Positions 1 through 12,000 of a DNA stretch of 64,000 bases are shown one piece after another. Position numbers and translations under genes: made by a program. Origin of the DNA: Massospora cicadina (taxonomy: Eukaryota; Entomophthoromycota; Entomophthoromycetes; Entomophthorales; Entomophthoraceae); assembly GCA_022478985.1 (NCBI GenBank), contig JAKSZP010009315.1:1-64000 (forward strand), given 5' to 3'. How positions within the stretch are numbered: the stretch's first letter is position 1; each line of letters opens with the position of its first letter. A model generated the notes under the pieces. It saw only the letters and a program-made list of their open reading frames with translations, was not told where the DNA came from and did not search any database.

Positions 1-800
1 GTTACAGATGTCTGAGAGTATGGAGAATTTTAAGCAACAATTAAGCCAGGGCAATCTTGTGCCGCTGCTTAAAAACTTTACTGTGGGACACTTGTGCACC
101 ATGGTGTGGGGCGTTTTGTGCGCCCTTATTTTTATATATTTACTGTGTTTTGAGCTTACCTCTATCTGTTGTTTACTAAACGTCATTTTCATGCAACTTT
201 GGGTTGCCTTGCAATGAGCACTCAATTGTATCAAGCTTCACTTTATGAATTTTTTCATCTGAATAAAGCTTTTGGGATAATTTCCCCACCCCAACCCAGA
301 AGTGGCCAGGTAAAATAGGCTGTCATTGTTTTACCTGGGCCAGCTGTTATAAATACTGGCTCCAAAAACTTGCACAAGCCTTTCAAAAAGGAATAATTTT
401 ATCCTTCATATCCTTCAAGTTCCAATAAATTTGAAGGTGAGAAGGGGTCTAGCCTTGAAGTTGTATTAATTGTTTCAGTCAATTCCACCGCAATGATGTC
501 ACCCAAAATCACCCTTATAAATACAGTGCCTGCAACTAGGGTTTCCCTAGAATGGATCAGAGCTCCCCACCATTTATCTTCATGGTTTGGTGGAAATCAA
601 GGGTCTGGGCGATTTTAGCCTCAAAATATATAAGAAATATTATTTACAAATGAGTTTCTCTCTGCAACGCGTTCAGAAGGTGTGGGTAGTGTCATTGACA
701 AAGGATCTGGTGATGATTGACTTTGATAACAATTCACAACCTGCCACCAAATCTGGTAGGGCCTCATTAACAAATGAAAACGCGTTTTATAACGCAAATT
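1..800 (+). pseudogene. A1 gag remnant
   Basis: This stretch aligns to the gag region of A3 (56600-57300, minus strand). Shared landmarks are a GGCCAGGTAA block, a CAAAAACTTG block and an AAGGAATTTTATCC-like block. No continuous frame remains; the short ORFs at 8-217 and 587-889 are chance fragments or leftovers. The gag continues across SINE copy 1 to about 1215. The hydrophobic ORF at 8-217 looks like a membrane protein, but it lies inside this retrotransposon sequence and has no independent support. Confidence 0.6.
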
Positions 801-1091
801 TTAATTTTGAATTTTATTTGAGGTGGGCTGATCTGGGGATGATATTGCACGAATTGAGGGGAAATCGAATGAATGGGAAAGGAGGATAAAATTTGGAAAA
901 CCTCCATGTGCGGCATCTGATAGGCCAGGTACTCCATGGACCGCATTTTCTACTTGCTATCTCAGTTTGGGGCATTGGTGCGCAACGCCAACACAGTCAT
1001 AGTCATCCCCTACCCAAAGTTCTTGTACTAGAATTGAACTCAGGGAGGCAGTGATAGAGGTAGCAATTCTACCACTGGGGTATCCTCCCCT
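801..1091 (-). mobile_element. tRNA-derived SINE, copy 1
   Basis: Read on the minus strand, the element starts with a tRNA-like head: GGAGGATACCCCAGTGGTAG, an A-box (TGGTAGAATTG) and, about 35 nt on, a B-box-like GAGTTCAATTCT. A unique body follows, then an A/T-rich tail containing AAATAAAATT. It is flanked by a perfect 16-bp duplication, TTTTATAACGCAAATT, at 785-800 and 1092-1107. The related elements A3 (about 56572-56587) and A2 (about 23020-23034) carry the uninterrupted site, so this is a true insertion into A1. Copy 2 is at 29440-29726. Its movement would need a LINE reverse transcriptase in trans. Confidence 0.92.
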
Positions 1092-1215
1092 TTTTATAAC
1101 GCAAATTATATATAAAAAATAAGCATTCTTTGGCTCTTAGGGCTTTGAGGTGGACCCCATTTCTGTGTACCAGATTATCCCAGAGAACCCACGCTTAACC
1201 TCTACATAGATCCAC

Positions 1216-1882
1216 ATGACACAAGAGGTAAAGAAAAAGCTAATATTACAATATGGAAAAGTTTATGCAACTGCTGAAGATATGGTGGAATATGTGGCCT
1301 CAGTAGTGATAGTGGCTAATTATTTCTCTCCATTTTTTGATAAAAAACTTATCCTGGAGGCATGCTTATGCCTAATGAAGGGGTTTATGGTGAGGTTTGG
1401 CGTTATCTACTATGAATAAAGACCATTATGGATATTTTTTATTGTCTACTACCCTATCTTCCCCTTCAGGAAAAATCAGCACAACTATTTTTTTATAGGA
1501 AGCCTCTGGAAATTTTATTGACCAATCACTAGATGACTACCTTGAGTTGAATTACATGCCAGGCGGTATGGTTAGGGGAGGGGCATACCAAGGTATTCCC
1601 ACGCTGAAGGTTCTAGGGTTAGTGGATTATCAAGTTGGCAAATTTCATTTGGCTGACCGCTTCCAAGAAATCAAAAATCTCTTGTACCCTATTATTCTAA
1701 AATTAAATTGGTGGCAAAAATTTGACGTAAGAACCAACTTGAAAGATAATACCATATCATTAACTTTTGAGAAAGACCATGAATTATTTATCCCTTTGTC
1801 TAAAGCAAACTATCTGGGGAATATGCCCCACTGGCCCAAGGTCCACACAATAAGACTTTCTTTGATGCTGAAGCCCTCTTAG
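1216..1882 (+). pseudogene. A1 aspartic protease region, catalytic motif lost
   Basis: Homologous to the A2 protease (22418-22996, minus), which reads TTILVDTGASNNFIDQ around its active site. In A1 the segment around 1481-1505 has been altered so that the DTG triad is missing and a stop appears before EASGNFIDQ. The following NYMPGGMVRGGAYQGIP segment and a 111-residue open stretch (1547-1882) remain readable. A3 carries the same lesion. The product would be inactive as a protease. Confidence 0.75.
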
Positions 1883-1992
1883 GAAGTACCATTACCTTCT
1901 TTCTTAGAAGCGCTGGAATCTTCATTTGATGCAGCTCCGGCCAATGTACTACTGGCTCATTAGAGTTTGATTGCAAGTTCACCGTTGATCTA

Positions 1993-3131
1993 GTGCATTT
2001 ATCTTTTCTCATTTACCCAATAACTGTATGGGAGGAAGCAGCCTTATATGTGTGGATTAAGGAGCAGTTAGCTAAAGGCGCAATATTTCAGTGTAACTTC
2101 CCCAGTATGCTCCCTACTTCTCTTTGTGGAGAAGGCCAATGGTACTTTATTCCTATGCATAGATTTTGGGAATCTTAACAACGTCAAAAAAGACTTGTAT
2201 CCCATCCCGTTGGGCTCCCAGATTGCTCGTGATGTAGAGAAGGCAAAAGTTTTTTCTAAACTGGATTGCTTAAACGCTTATAATCAGATCCAGATCAAGA
2301 AGGTCCAGGATTGGATAACCGCATTCCATACCAGAAAAGTAATTTGCCATTTTTGGGTTATTCCCTTTAGGCTTAAAAACGCCCTAGATATCTTTCAACT
2401 CCATATAGATTGGATTGAGGGACCTGCTGGGGGTATACGCGATAGCCTATATGTTATTCTGGCGTTTTCCCCAAATCCAGAGTACCATGCTATACACCTG
2501 CGCCAAGTGGCGGAAAATCTAAGAGCACCCAACTTTACGCTTATCAGTAAGTGTGAGTTCTTTAAGCCCCAGGTCACCTTCCTTGGCAACGTCATATTTG
2601 ACCAAGGCCACATGATAACCTCAAACAAGGAGAAGGCAATTTGTGAGTGGCCCACCCTGATTTCAGTCAAGAAATTGAGGAGTTTTTGGGGACGTGTACA
2701 TCCCTAAGAAATTCACACCAAATTTTTTCTGAGGTGGCATGTCGTTGTATAAGGTGAGTGGAGCAAATGTGCCTTAGTGGTCCCTCGTTTTGAAGTAATC
2801 CTTCCAAGCGTTAAAGTGCACCATGTTGTCCACGTCCATTCTTCGTTATGTAGACCCTGAAAAAGAGTTTATTGATGCTGCTGATGCCTTCAACTTTGCC
2901 ATAGCAGCTGCCTTGTTAAAAGTGGATGAAGATGGAATAGAGCATCTGGTGGGATATTTTTCCAGGAAGATGTCTTTACCAGAGTTAAACTATGCCGTTT
3001 ATGGTAAAGAGTTATTAGCAATGGTTGAGGCGCTGACCTATTGGCATCATCATTTGCATGGCTCATCCCACCATTCCGCGTCCATGCAAATTACCATGCC
3101 TTATTGTACTACTGTGCACCTCATGTCTTGA
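1993..3131 (+). pseudogene. A1 reverse transcriptase and RNase H, YMDD deleted
   Basis: An RT fingers/palm segment is readable: CIDFGNLNNV, KVFSKLDCLNAYNQIQIKK, then TFLGNVIFDQGHMI. Compared with A2, the catalytic YMDD box is lost: after TAT ATG (2448-2453) a net 4-nt deletion removes both aspartates and shifts the frame. The RNase H part (2823-3131) keeps AADAFNFAIAAALLK and GYFSRKMSLPELNYAVYGKE and then frameshifts. A3 carries the same RT and RNase H lesions. No functional enzyme is possible. Confidence 0.82.
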
Positions 3132-3491
3132 CCCCACGGCAAACCTGCTGACATGAGACCCTGGCCCAATTTGCAACTTCCTATGAGTTTACAAAGAGCA
3201 AGTAGAATGGCTTGTAGGATGTCTTGAGCTGAAAACCTGCACTAGCTCCCAATTTTAAGGAGGTAGATATGCATAATACCCATTTGATAATTCAACTGGG
3301 TAAGAATGTGTCTCAACCTCCCTCTCCCTTGGCTCATGGGCCAGCTATTGCTCCTCTGGAAAATGCGGAGAAAATGATTTTTTCAAAAAAGGTAGTCCTT
3401 TCACAGACTTTGTCAGAAATATACCAAAATCTTCATTAAGAGTGAGGTAATTCAGGCAGACATTACCAGGGGTTACCACATAAATAATGAG

Positions 3492-4760
3492 ATGGTGTGG
3501 TTTCAGGGGCGCCTATGGGTTCCTGCTGGACCATTTCGCCTGGAAATCATCCAGGACCATCATGATGGAATCACCGTTGGTCAACCTGGAAAGGCGAAGA
3601 CTCTAGAGATAATTTTCCAAACTTACAACTGGAAGGGTTTATCCGTGCAGGTTGCCAGGTTTTGTAAGGAATGCCTGGTCTATAACCAAATAAAGCCAAA
3701 TTATCAGCCCCTCGTGGGATTGTTTGCACCAGATTAAAAAAGCTGAAGGGACTTACCTCTTTATTGGTGAATTTTATTGGGGAGTTGCTGGCATCTGATG
3801 GCTATGACGTCATCATGGTAATAGTGGACTGTTTTACTAATTTCGCCAATTTTATTTCATGCAGAACTGCAGTAACCGTGGCTAAGATCGCTAGGCTCTT
3901 TGTGTCTCATGTGTTCGCCCTTCATGGGATGCCTCAGTAGAAAATAGTGATTGAAAGCCCCAGTTTATCTTTGTTTTGAAAAAGTTGGGTAAGACTCTTC
4001 AAAATTTGTCCCTGCCATTCAACTGCCTATCACCCCCAATCAGATGGGCAAACTAAAAGAGTGCATTAGTGCTTGAAACTGTTCTTGTGGTGTTACACTT
4101 CTGCGGACTATTCAGATTAGGTTTCTCACTATCCTATGGCCAGATTAGCTACAACAACACTTAACATGCGTCTATTGGTTGTTCCCCATTTTTCTCCAAA
4201 CATTGGTTTAACCCCGCCTTTAACATGAAGCCCAGCTATGGATCCAAAGTGGAAGCGGTGGTTGACTTAGATAAAAATATCAAGAAAGTACACCAAGGGG
4301 TTACCACAAATTTAAAGGCAGCAATGCAAGTTTATATTGAGAACGATTATGGAAAAAAGATGAGTAAATCCTGCGTATAAGGAAGGGGATCTTGTGATGG
4401 TGGATGCTAGAAAAATACCTATTAAACAGCCATGCAAAAAGCTGGGACCAAAGAGAATAGGACCTTACCGCTTTGTCAGAAATATGGGCCACGCCTCATA
4501 CCAGTTGGATCTTCCTTCATCATTCCGGATTTTTGCCATCTTTCATGAGAGCAATCTGACTTTGTTTGAGGGCCTCCACCAGAGGCTCAGGAGGCTTATC
4601 TTGTTGATGGGGCACCAGAGTGGGAAGTGGAGGAGATTGTAGCCTCCCATAATGTAAGAAAACTACTGGAATACCATGTATCCTGGAAGGAATTTGATGC
4701 AGAAGAGAATAGTTGGGTGCCAGTCCATGACTGCACTATGACCAAGATCTAATAAAAGTT
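3492..4760 (+). pseudogene. A1 integrase and chromodomain remnant
   Basis: The integrase N-terminal zinc domain is recognisable (DHHDGITVGQPGKAKTLE and CKECLVYNQIK, with the last cysteine of HHCC changed to tyrosine). Catalytic-core remnants follow (SDGYDVIMVIVDCFT at about 3790). The segment GPKRIGPYRFVRNMGHASYQ leads into a chromodomain-like C-terminus (EWEVEEIVAS type, about 4610-4760), in which WKEFDAEENSWVP matches the chromodomain aromatic/WxP pattern. Frameshifts and stops separate the parts. In this family the chromodomain is expected to direct integration to marked chromatin; here it is only a relic. Confidence 0.75.
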
Positions 4761-4899
4761 TTTTCATGAGCCTTTCCCTGAGGCTGCAGGGCCCAAGTCA
4801 AAGAAGATTATCACTGTCTTGAAGCTGGCCCTGCACAAAGAACATTTCCCTGGTGAAAGCCCCTGGAGGAGGAGTGGTCCCAAAAGAACTAGAGGGTAA

Positions 4900-5610
4900 T
4901 GTCATGGCTTAATGAAATGATTGAGGGCACAAATTTAAAGGACAAGGATGGACGTCAGGAGGCCAAAAAGCAAGTTGCAAGGCCTTCCTGACTTAAAACA
5001 TACCCTGACCAACGCTGGGTACAGGCGAGATATGTCCAGGTTGGTCCTGAGGATGTGCGTGTTGCTCAGCTTGGCATTACAGCCAGGGAGTTAAAACTCA
5101 CCATCTACGTTCTCAACAATTACAGTTTGACTTAATTATTTGAGGAACAGGAATTCAAAGCCTGTTAATTTTATAATATTGCTAAGTTGAGATGTGTCTA
5201 TTTACAATCTATAACTCGAGTTCAGACAAACGTCAAGTTACAGGACCCTGGCTAATGGTAGCATGGACCTATTGGTTCTCTTAGGCTTAGCACCACTTTC
5301 GCTTATCAACAACTCTCCTCCCAGTGTTTGGTTATGGTTCCACAAGACAAACTTTCCTTAATGGTCATCTGGTAGAATAAAAACCCATTTGTTTTATTTT
5401 GTTTAGTGCATTTATTTAGTCCTTTTTGCCAACCTTTAAGAGGTCCAGATTAATCAAATGCGTTCCATCCTTGCTTGGGCTCTTCTGTGCACCGTCCTTC
5501 TGGGTAGTGCTTTGTTTACACTTTATTCAGCGGTGGGTTCCATAGAAGAGATGTGGGCCCTTGCCCACCACCTCTACTGGAACTGGAGCATTACAGACAC
5601 TCTTCTGAAA
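4900..5610 (+). repeat. 3' LTR of A1
   Basis: Starts TGTCATGG directly after a polypurine tract (AGAGGGTAA, 4891-4899), exactly as in A2. It aligns along its length with the LTRs of A3 and A2: the ACCCTGACCAACGCTGGGTA block near its start, the TTAGGCTTAGCACCACT block in its middle and GACACTCTTCTGAAA at its end. It is shorter than the A3 LTRs (about 711 against 886-893 bp), so it has internal deletions. Confidence 0.78.
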
Positions 5611-5614
5611 CTAA

Positions 5615-6352
5615 TGCTAAACAGGTGCTTCTTCATCTTTAGGATATTTTTGAACTAGTAGGGAATTTTTTCCCTATTCTTTTCACGCAGAGCCAAGCGG
5701 ATATATGATAATAACAAAAATCTAAGGATATCCAACATTGCACTCTTATCCTAAGAGTAAGCCATACAACCAATGTTGAACAACTAAGTTATTATCAAAT
5801 TGAGAACAAGTTATTGGACAACAATTGAGGTTTTATAGTACACTTGGAGCACAGCTTTTCAGTTCTTCAATGTGGATTGGTTAATTGTTCTCCAGTTGGT
5901 TTGAGCCTTGAGTTTTATTTCTGAATACTGGCGGGTATCTTTGCCTTGATTTTTCTTAGATAGCGTAATCCTCAATGTTTGATGACAAATATACTAGTGT
6001 CAGGAGCTGGATACCAATTGATTCAGGTCATGTTTCCTGATGAAGCTTTTACCATTGAAACAAGCATTAAACGCCTGTAGTTTCAACAGCTCCCCAATTG
6101 TTTGATATGAACAATTAATCATGGTAATTCAACTATCAAATGCTACTCCCTCATTGAATCTTTGCTGAATATTGTCAGGATGATCCCCATCAAAAATAAT
6201 AATCAAAATACCTATTGGATTCCTTAAATTGATTATATACAACTAATAATTTAGTCAGCAATTGTCACCAAAATATTAGATTGGAAATAATAATTTTTGA
6301 ATTGATTAATCTGTCAATGGGATAGATAATGTAGTAAACTAAAATTCCAACA
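5615..6352 (-). repeat. 3' LTR of element C
   Basis: About 738 bp, bounded on the plus strand by TGCTAAACAGG and TTCCAACA. It is a direct repeat of 46066-46803: both contain AGGTGCTTCTTCATCTTTAG, AGAGCCAAGCGGATAT and AGAGTAAGC blocks. Just beyond it the minus strand carries a purine-rich AAGAGGG tract, which resembles the polypurine tracts of A1 and A2 and marks this copy as the 3' LTR. Confidence 0.85.
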
Positions 6353-7000
6353 TATTACCCTCTTGAAAAGGTTATTAAGCATAAGATAGAACCCTCAGGG
6401 AAGGAAGCCACCTTGGGCCATGATCAAGTTTGACCATCATATCTCTATGACTTCAGTGGATTTTGGCTCTGTATGCACTCAATGCTCTCATGCTCTGCTT
6501 TTGCTTCATGGCTCCTTGTCATTGATTACTACCCATTGCCGCCTCTTCTTTAGTGCAGTTCCTACAACATTATACCACGCCAGTACCATATTGGGCATTA
6601 TTGCTGAGAGATGAACTGGTCCACCTGTACAAACCCTGGGATGGGTTCCCAATGGCATCTCGCCATTCAACCTATACTAACTCAGGATGGACTCCAGTGA
6701 CTTCATCAATCTACCTGTACCAACTCCAGGACAGGTTCCAATGACTCCTTGTTGTTCTCAGGATCTTCTCAGCCAGCCAGTCTGAGTCCTGAACTAGCAC
6801 CTCAGGACTACTCACAGCTGACCCAGTTTCAACATGAGCTGATACTCCTGACAACTGTTCATAGGGACTATTCCAAAAGATCTAGTTTCAGCTCATGTTC
6901 CTGCTAACATTGGGAATTGTTCCCATCATTATCTTCCCCTAACTCCACACTTGGTAGATGGGAACATCACCAGATGCATTTCCACAGTGTTAATATAAAT
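6353..7000 (-). other. C-terminal tail and 3' untranslated part of element C
   Basis: No conserved domain is visible. The part at about 6621-6760 has three imperfect repeats beginning CCTGTAC/CCTATAC. On the minus strand they would encode a repeated peptide like EPVLELVQVD, interrupted by stops. This fits a degenerate low-complexity pol tail between the integrase and the 3' LTR. The plus-strand ORFs here (6420-6744) have no support. Confidence 0.5.
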
Positions 7001-7559
7001 TGCTTTTTCTGATATATTTTTATTTGTATTATTTTTATGCATCTTTTTTCCTTTTTTCATCTTTCTTCTTCTTTTTTATATTCTCTATATTACTATTTTA
7101 CCTAAGTCAAATACTTTAAGTATTTTGCATGGAATCTACTGACTATTTGACCATCTTTGATATTATTAATTGTATAGACATCATTTACTGACTTAGATAT
7201 AATTTTGAACGGTACCACCTATAGGGAGTCCAACTTGTTTCTCCTGAACCCATGGGTATCACAATTATACCCTATTGCCCAAATGGTATTCTTTTAACGC
7301 AGGACAATTCTGTTCACCCATTTTCTTTTCATTGATTTTTCTTTCAGCATCATTTCAGATATCCGAGATTGTAATTCTATTATGATATTGGACAGCTAGA
7401 TAGATATTGTATGGCACTCATCCCCAAAGCTGCTCAACAGCAGAATACAAAATTGGCAGCAATGCGGCCCTTCACCCATATTAAAAATGTTTAAGGCGTT
7501 TTTCTGTTGCCAAATGGTATTTGATAATGTAGATGGATGTGATCAAACTCAGATAGGAT
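7000..7559 (-). pseudogene. Element C integrase, C-terminal part
   Basis: The minus strand aligns to the element D integrase tail at 28441-28660. Shared points are the YHLAT/FHLAM segment, GGCAGCATTGCTGCCAATT-like wording and the following GTCCAATATCATAATAG-type stretch. It is severed from the integrase core at 12928 onward by LINE L1. The 10-bp duplication flanking L1 lies at its right edge. Confidence 0.65.
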
Positions 7560-7639
7560 AAAATCTTTTCTTTCTCGTTGAAATCACTTTTGCAACATAT
7601 ATAATTCAAGAATGAATCTAGTTTGATAATCTCACAGAG

Positions 7640-9068
7640 GAGATTAGTCTGCGCCCATGTCAGGGAGCAGTTGGGCAAGCAAGGTAAGAGGAGCAGGTGG
7701 AAGGCCCGCGGCCTCCAACGTTCAAAAACGCCCCAGAGAATCTGGCGAAATTGACAGAAAATCTTAAAAACCGGCGGTCATGATTTACCCAGAGATACTC
7801 GCATGGCAAGCATGATGCAACCAGTACATCAACACGCCGCACTCCCAACCACTTTCTTCAGTGGAATTTGGAGTCTGCATATATCTGGACATCCAAAAAA
7901 CGGCCTTATGGGAAAAATTTTGTGAAGATGTACACAAAATTTTCCTGACCGCGGTTTACGTTGCACCTCACTCCATATCATGCGGTTGGTTGGACCTAGG
8001 TTTCAAAAGAAAAAAGCAGCAGACGAGGCTGCAGTGGTGCGCATAGTGGTCAACCTCCCCAAAGGGCAATGGGTCATCAAAACCAAACGCACCAGATGGA
8101 CAAAATCAAACCAAATTTTCCTCACATTTGACTTTTTGCCTACTACGGTAAAACGTGACATTTTGGAACAACACCTGAAAGATGGTCTCGCCATATATGA
8201 TGAAATACAATATTTAAAAATGCAACGCTTCACGCTGATGCCACACCTGTGCACCAGCAAAGCCATCGCAGCTCTGACCCCAACTGAGGAGATCGCGAAG
8301 GACCTAACCCAGATCCCACACTCCACTTTTATTGATATTGCAGGGCATACCACCCACCTATTCCGGGTGACTGTGGACAGCGCGCCCCCCATTTGCACCC
8401 ACTGTGTCGCGTTCAGCAATAAGGCGCACACATGCCCCATCAAGGAGGGCGTCACATTCCAAGAGCACCCCTCGGCGGCCATGGCCAACAGAGAGGCGCA
8501 CTATGAACCAACTGCAAGCACCAAGGAGGCTTTCCCATGGGGAGCACAAGGCTGCTACTTATTGGTAAAGCCTATCTCCCCGCAAGAACAGAAGAGGGCC
8601 AAGCAGGCCCATAGAGCCGCGGCCAAGGAAACAGCCAAGGCCACCACCGCTATCCCACACTCACAATGCCATGAGGACATGGAAACCTTCGCGGCAGAAG
8701 CAACTCTGGAATCCAACAACCAATCAGATTGGGAAGCCCATGCTGAGCGGGCCACTCAATCTGAGGATCCAATGGGAGACTTTATCTCACCCAATTGTTG
8801 CACCCAAGCTCCAGTCAAAACTGACTTGGGACCTATCCCAACTGAAAATTTTTTTGACCTGCTCAATGGTGCACCAAACTCATCCGCACCACAAAAAATT
8901 TGTCCGATCTTGGGAAAACAAAAAGAGAAGGCCAAAGCCTACATGACTCTTTCTGCAAAATTCAATAAAAACTCCAATAGTGTTGCTGCTAACACCCGCG
9001 CTGCTGTGAAAGCCCGTGGGGACCTAGAAGAGGCTGGTGGGCCCAGGGGCCCACCCCCTCGCACCTAA
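7640..9068 (+). pseudogene. L1 ORF1: RNA-binding protein with degenerate zinc knuckle
   Basis: The last 362 codons (7980-9068) are open. The preceding part, with WEKFCEDVHKIFLTAVYV, continues in another frame (from 7861), so a frameshift lies near 7980. It matches L3 ORF1 (WEKTCEAHPSLFPHAVYI; TRWNKAKTLFISFDSLPT). A CCHC knuckle at about 8394-8437 reads CTHCVAFSNKAHTC, with the zinc-binding histidine replaced by asparagine; L2 keeps it (CNHCSAIGHKVHEC). Such proteins bind the LINE RNA and accompany it to the target. The stop is followed by ORF2 after only 6 nt. Confidence 0.8.
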
Positions 9069-9074
9069 GGTGCG

Positions 9075-12000
9075 ATGGGGGAAACCTTCACTTTAGGGAT
9101 GTTGAATATCGCCAGACTCAAGGCCTCCCCATCCCAGGCTAGGAAACTGAGTTTTTTACAACACAATTTACCCGTGGATATCCTGGCCATCCAGGAGTCC
9201 CACTGTCCACGAGGTTCTGAGGAAACTTGGAAAACAATGCTCCTCCTATCCCTATCCTTTTGGTTGAAGCACTGTGGGGTGCTAATTCAGAAAAATAATT
9301 TTTCAAATTTGTATCCTCAGAAACATTCCTAAATGGCTGAGTGCTCGTCGTCACCTTCTCATGGGCTGATGTAGCACATGCAATTGTCAACATCTATGCC
9401 CCAAACGGTGCACACGAGCATCAGGAATTTTTCTCATTGGTCAAATCCCTCCCACTACCCCCTGATTCTTTCCTAGTTGGTGACATGAACTTTTGGCTAA
9501 CCTCACCAATGGACCAGTGGCCTCCCTCACCCCACGCCCCACAGGGTCACGTAGAATTACGCGTTCTAAAGGCCACCCTTGGGTTAATGGATGCGCTGCC
9601 ATGACATGCCCCGCTGCTCGAAAACATGACGCGTCATCACATCCACAATGGCCAATTAAGGTCCATGACCCACATCAACCTTATTCTAATGCCGGCAAAA
9701 TTCCAACCCCACATCTCCCATTTCAAAACAATGAAAATGGAATTCTCTGACCACTGACTGGTCTCAATAACCTACCACCTACCTGTCACAGTTGCTAAGG
9801 CCCCACATTGGTGCAAAATCCGCCCCCCGAGCTCGCGTCACCAGGATTTTCCATGTGGGTGGAAGAGGCAACTTTGGCAAAAAGTTTGTTGCACCGTTTT
9901 GCGTTGACCCTATTTCCACATGGGCAACTTTCAAAGAGGACACCATCCGCCACTCTCGCCATCTCTCCTCCAGACGCTCATGAGCCACATTGGCGGTTAT
10001 CTCGCGCGCTCTAGAAGAATTGGCACACTTGGAGTCCAACATTCCAGCTACAGGATACAGCCCTGCATGGGGCCAGAAGTGGGCGGGGCAGCCGCCCACC
10101 TCAACGCACTCAAAAGACAACACAAACATCAGGTTTGTGTTCAGTACAGGGCCACACACATCACAAAAGGCGATAAGTGCACCACACATTTCTATAAAAA
10201 AAATTTGCACCACGCCAGAGCGTGGCCTGCACACAAGTGTGAAGATCGGATAATTCTATTATGGATACACTGGCTGAAGTGGCAATCAAAATGCAAAAAT
10301 ATTACTCTGAGTTGTACCGAGCTGAACCAATTCAGCCAGCTGAAGTGGCAGAATTTCTTGACTGAGCTCATATCTGCACCATTTTCTGATACCCAGAAAT
10401 AATGAATTTAATTACTCTGAATGAATTATGGACAGCCATTCGCGGTGCGCCAAACTGAAAATGCCCAGGCCCAGATGGCATTCCATATGAGTTCTACAAA
10501 AAATATTTCAAATATATATCCCCACTTCTGCTTGCCTCACTTAACCAAAGCCTGTTTGAAACACGCCTCCTACCAGGAGGACATGAGGCCTTTACTGTCA
10601 CACTCTTCAAGAAAGGGGATAAGCTTGACTTAGCCAACTGGCGCCCCATTTCTCTAACAAACACAGACACCAAAATTTTGACAAAAATTATGGCTAACTG
10701 ATTAGGGACTGTAGCATCTGCCACCATCTCCCCAAAACAATTCAGTTTCATCCCCAGAAGGTCGATTTGGGATAACGTGCACTCTGTGGCTAATGTATGT
10801 CAGTCCACAGCCTCTGGGGCACTTGTATTCTTGGACCAACAAAAGGCCTATGATAGAGTAAAATGGGAATACCTAAGGGCCTGCCTCCATCAATTCCGCC
10901 TACCCCTCGCTTCATCAATTGGGTGATGCTGCTCACGGAATCTGCAACAATGGCAGTGCATGGCCCTGGCTTCCTACAGGAAGTAGTCCGCCCTCAAAGG
11001 GGCCTGCGACAAGGGGACCCCCTCAGCCCACTCTTATACAACTTCAGCCTTGACCCACTACTGCGAAATGTGAATGCTCAACTCACTGGGGTCCATGTGC
11101 CAGGCCAAGCCCCAGTCAAGATATTGGCATTCACAGATGATTGTGTGGTTGGGGTGTCTAATAATCAAGATGCACGCGCGCTTGAAGCTCTCATCCAGGA
11201 ATATTCCCGGGTAAGCAACGCGGCACTGAATGCCTCCAAAACCAAAATCATCCTCCTCGGTCAGTTTCAGAACTTCTGGGCCCCAGCAATGAGTTCCCAA
11301 CCTGGCCCATCTAATCGCCCACATCTACGCCTTACTAACTCAACACACACCGCTCCACTGGTGCTCCCCTTCGTGCCACGTCCTACCATAGGACCGGTGC
11401 AACATCTGGGCGTGTGGATGGAGGCAGGAGGATACGCGTCAGCAGTAATGGAGTGCCATATTCTGGACAATGTGACGAAGTGAATCGCCTCTCTCAGAGC
11501 CCACCCTACTTCCCTTACTGGCAGGGTTGTTCTAGCCAACTCCATGCTCCTATCCAAAGTCTGGTTTGGAGCCCACGCCATCCCCTTCTCCCCAAGCTTC
11601 TTCAAATCCTTATATGCCTTGCTGCAAGGATGGCTTTGGTCAGGCCGCCCTCCACCAGTGCGGCTAGAGGTCATGTTTGGCCCTCATAATCATGGTGGCA
11701 TGGGCCTGCTTGACTTCAAAGCCCATGCTGCCAAGATCCTGGGCACCTGGATCGCGGCTGTCACTGCTCCTACACTCTCATCCCAACACTGGTCCCGCGC
11801 AGCCCGCTCCAACTTCTCTCCCAAGCCTTGGGCCTCAACAATCCATCAAACCCCCACTCCCTGATGAAATACCTCGCATCACACACATCGGCCACAGGTC
11901 CTCACGGGACAAAAACCCACTACAAACGAATCCTACTCTCCATGCGGAGTGCAGAGTGAAGAATTTGTATTAGCGGACATACAACCCAAAGAGGCCGCCC

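Larger units (their letters stand above)
1..5610 (+). mobile_element. Ty3/gypsy chromodomain retrotransposon A1, 5' end outside window
   Basis: The order gag remnant, protease, RT, RNase H, integrase, chromodomain and LTR reads left to right, as in a chromovirus. The sequence matches element A3 (51906-58676, opposite strand) nearly base for base over long stretches and A2 more distantly. The 5' LTR and most of gag lie left of the window, so no target-site duplication can be checked. Every domain is broken by frameshifts or stops. The right end abuts the LTR of element C almost exactly, and which of the two came first cannot be decided here. SINE copy 1 interrupts the element at 801-1091. Confidence 0.88.

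Noticed and set aside
8..217. Small membrane protein gene
   Set aside because: The hydrophobic ORF lies in gag-derived sequence of A1 and shows no independent signal.
1040..1091. Possible tRNA gene on the minus strand
   Set aside because: The tRNA-like head is part of a repeated 290-bp SINE flanked by a target duplication, and it lacks a full cloverleaf.
5610..5615. Target duplication for element C at its left end
   Set aside because: ACTAA (5610-5614) does not match CAAGT right of 46803; the adjoining A1 LTR confuses the boundary.
8003..8488. 161-codon minus-strand ORF
   Set aside because: It is the antisense shadow of the well-supported ORF1 of L1.
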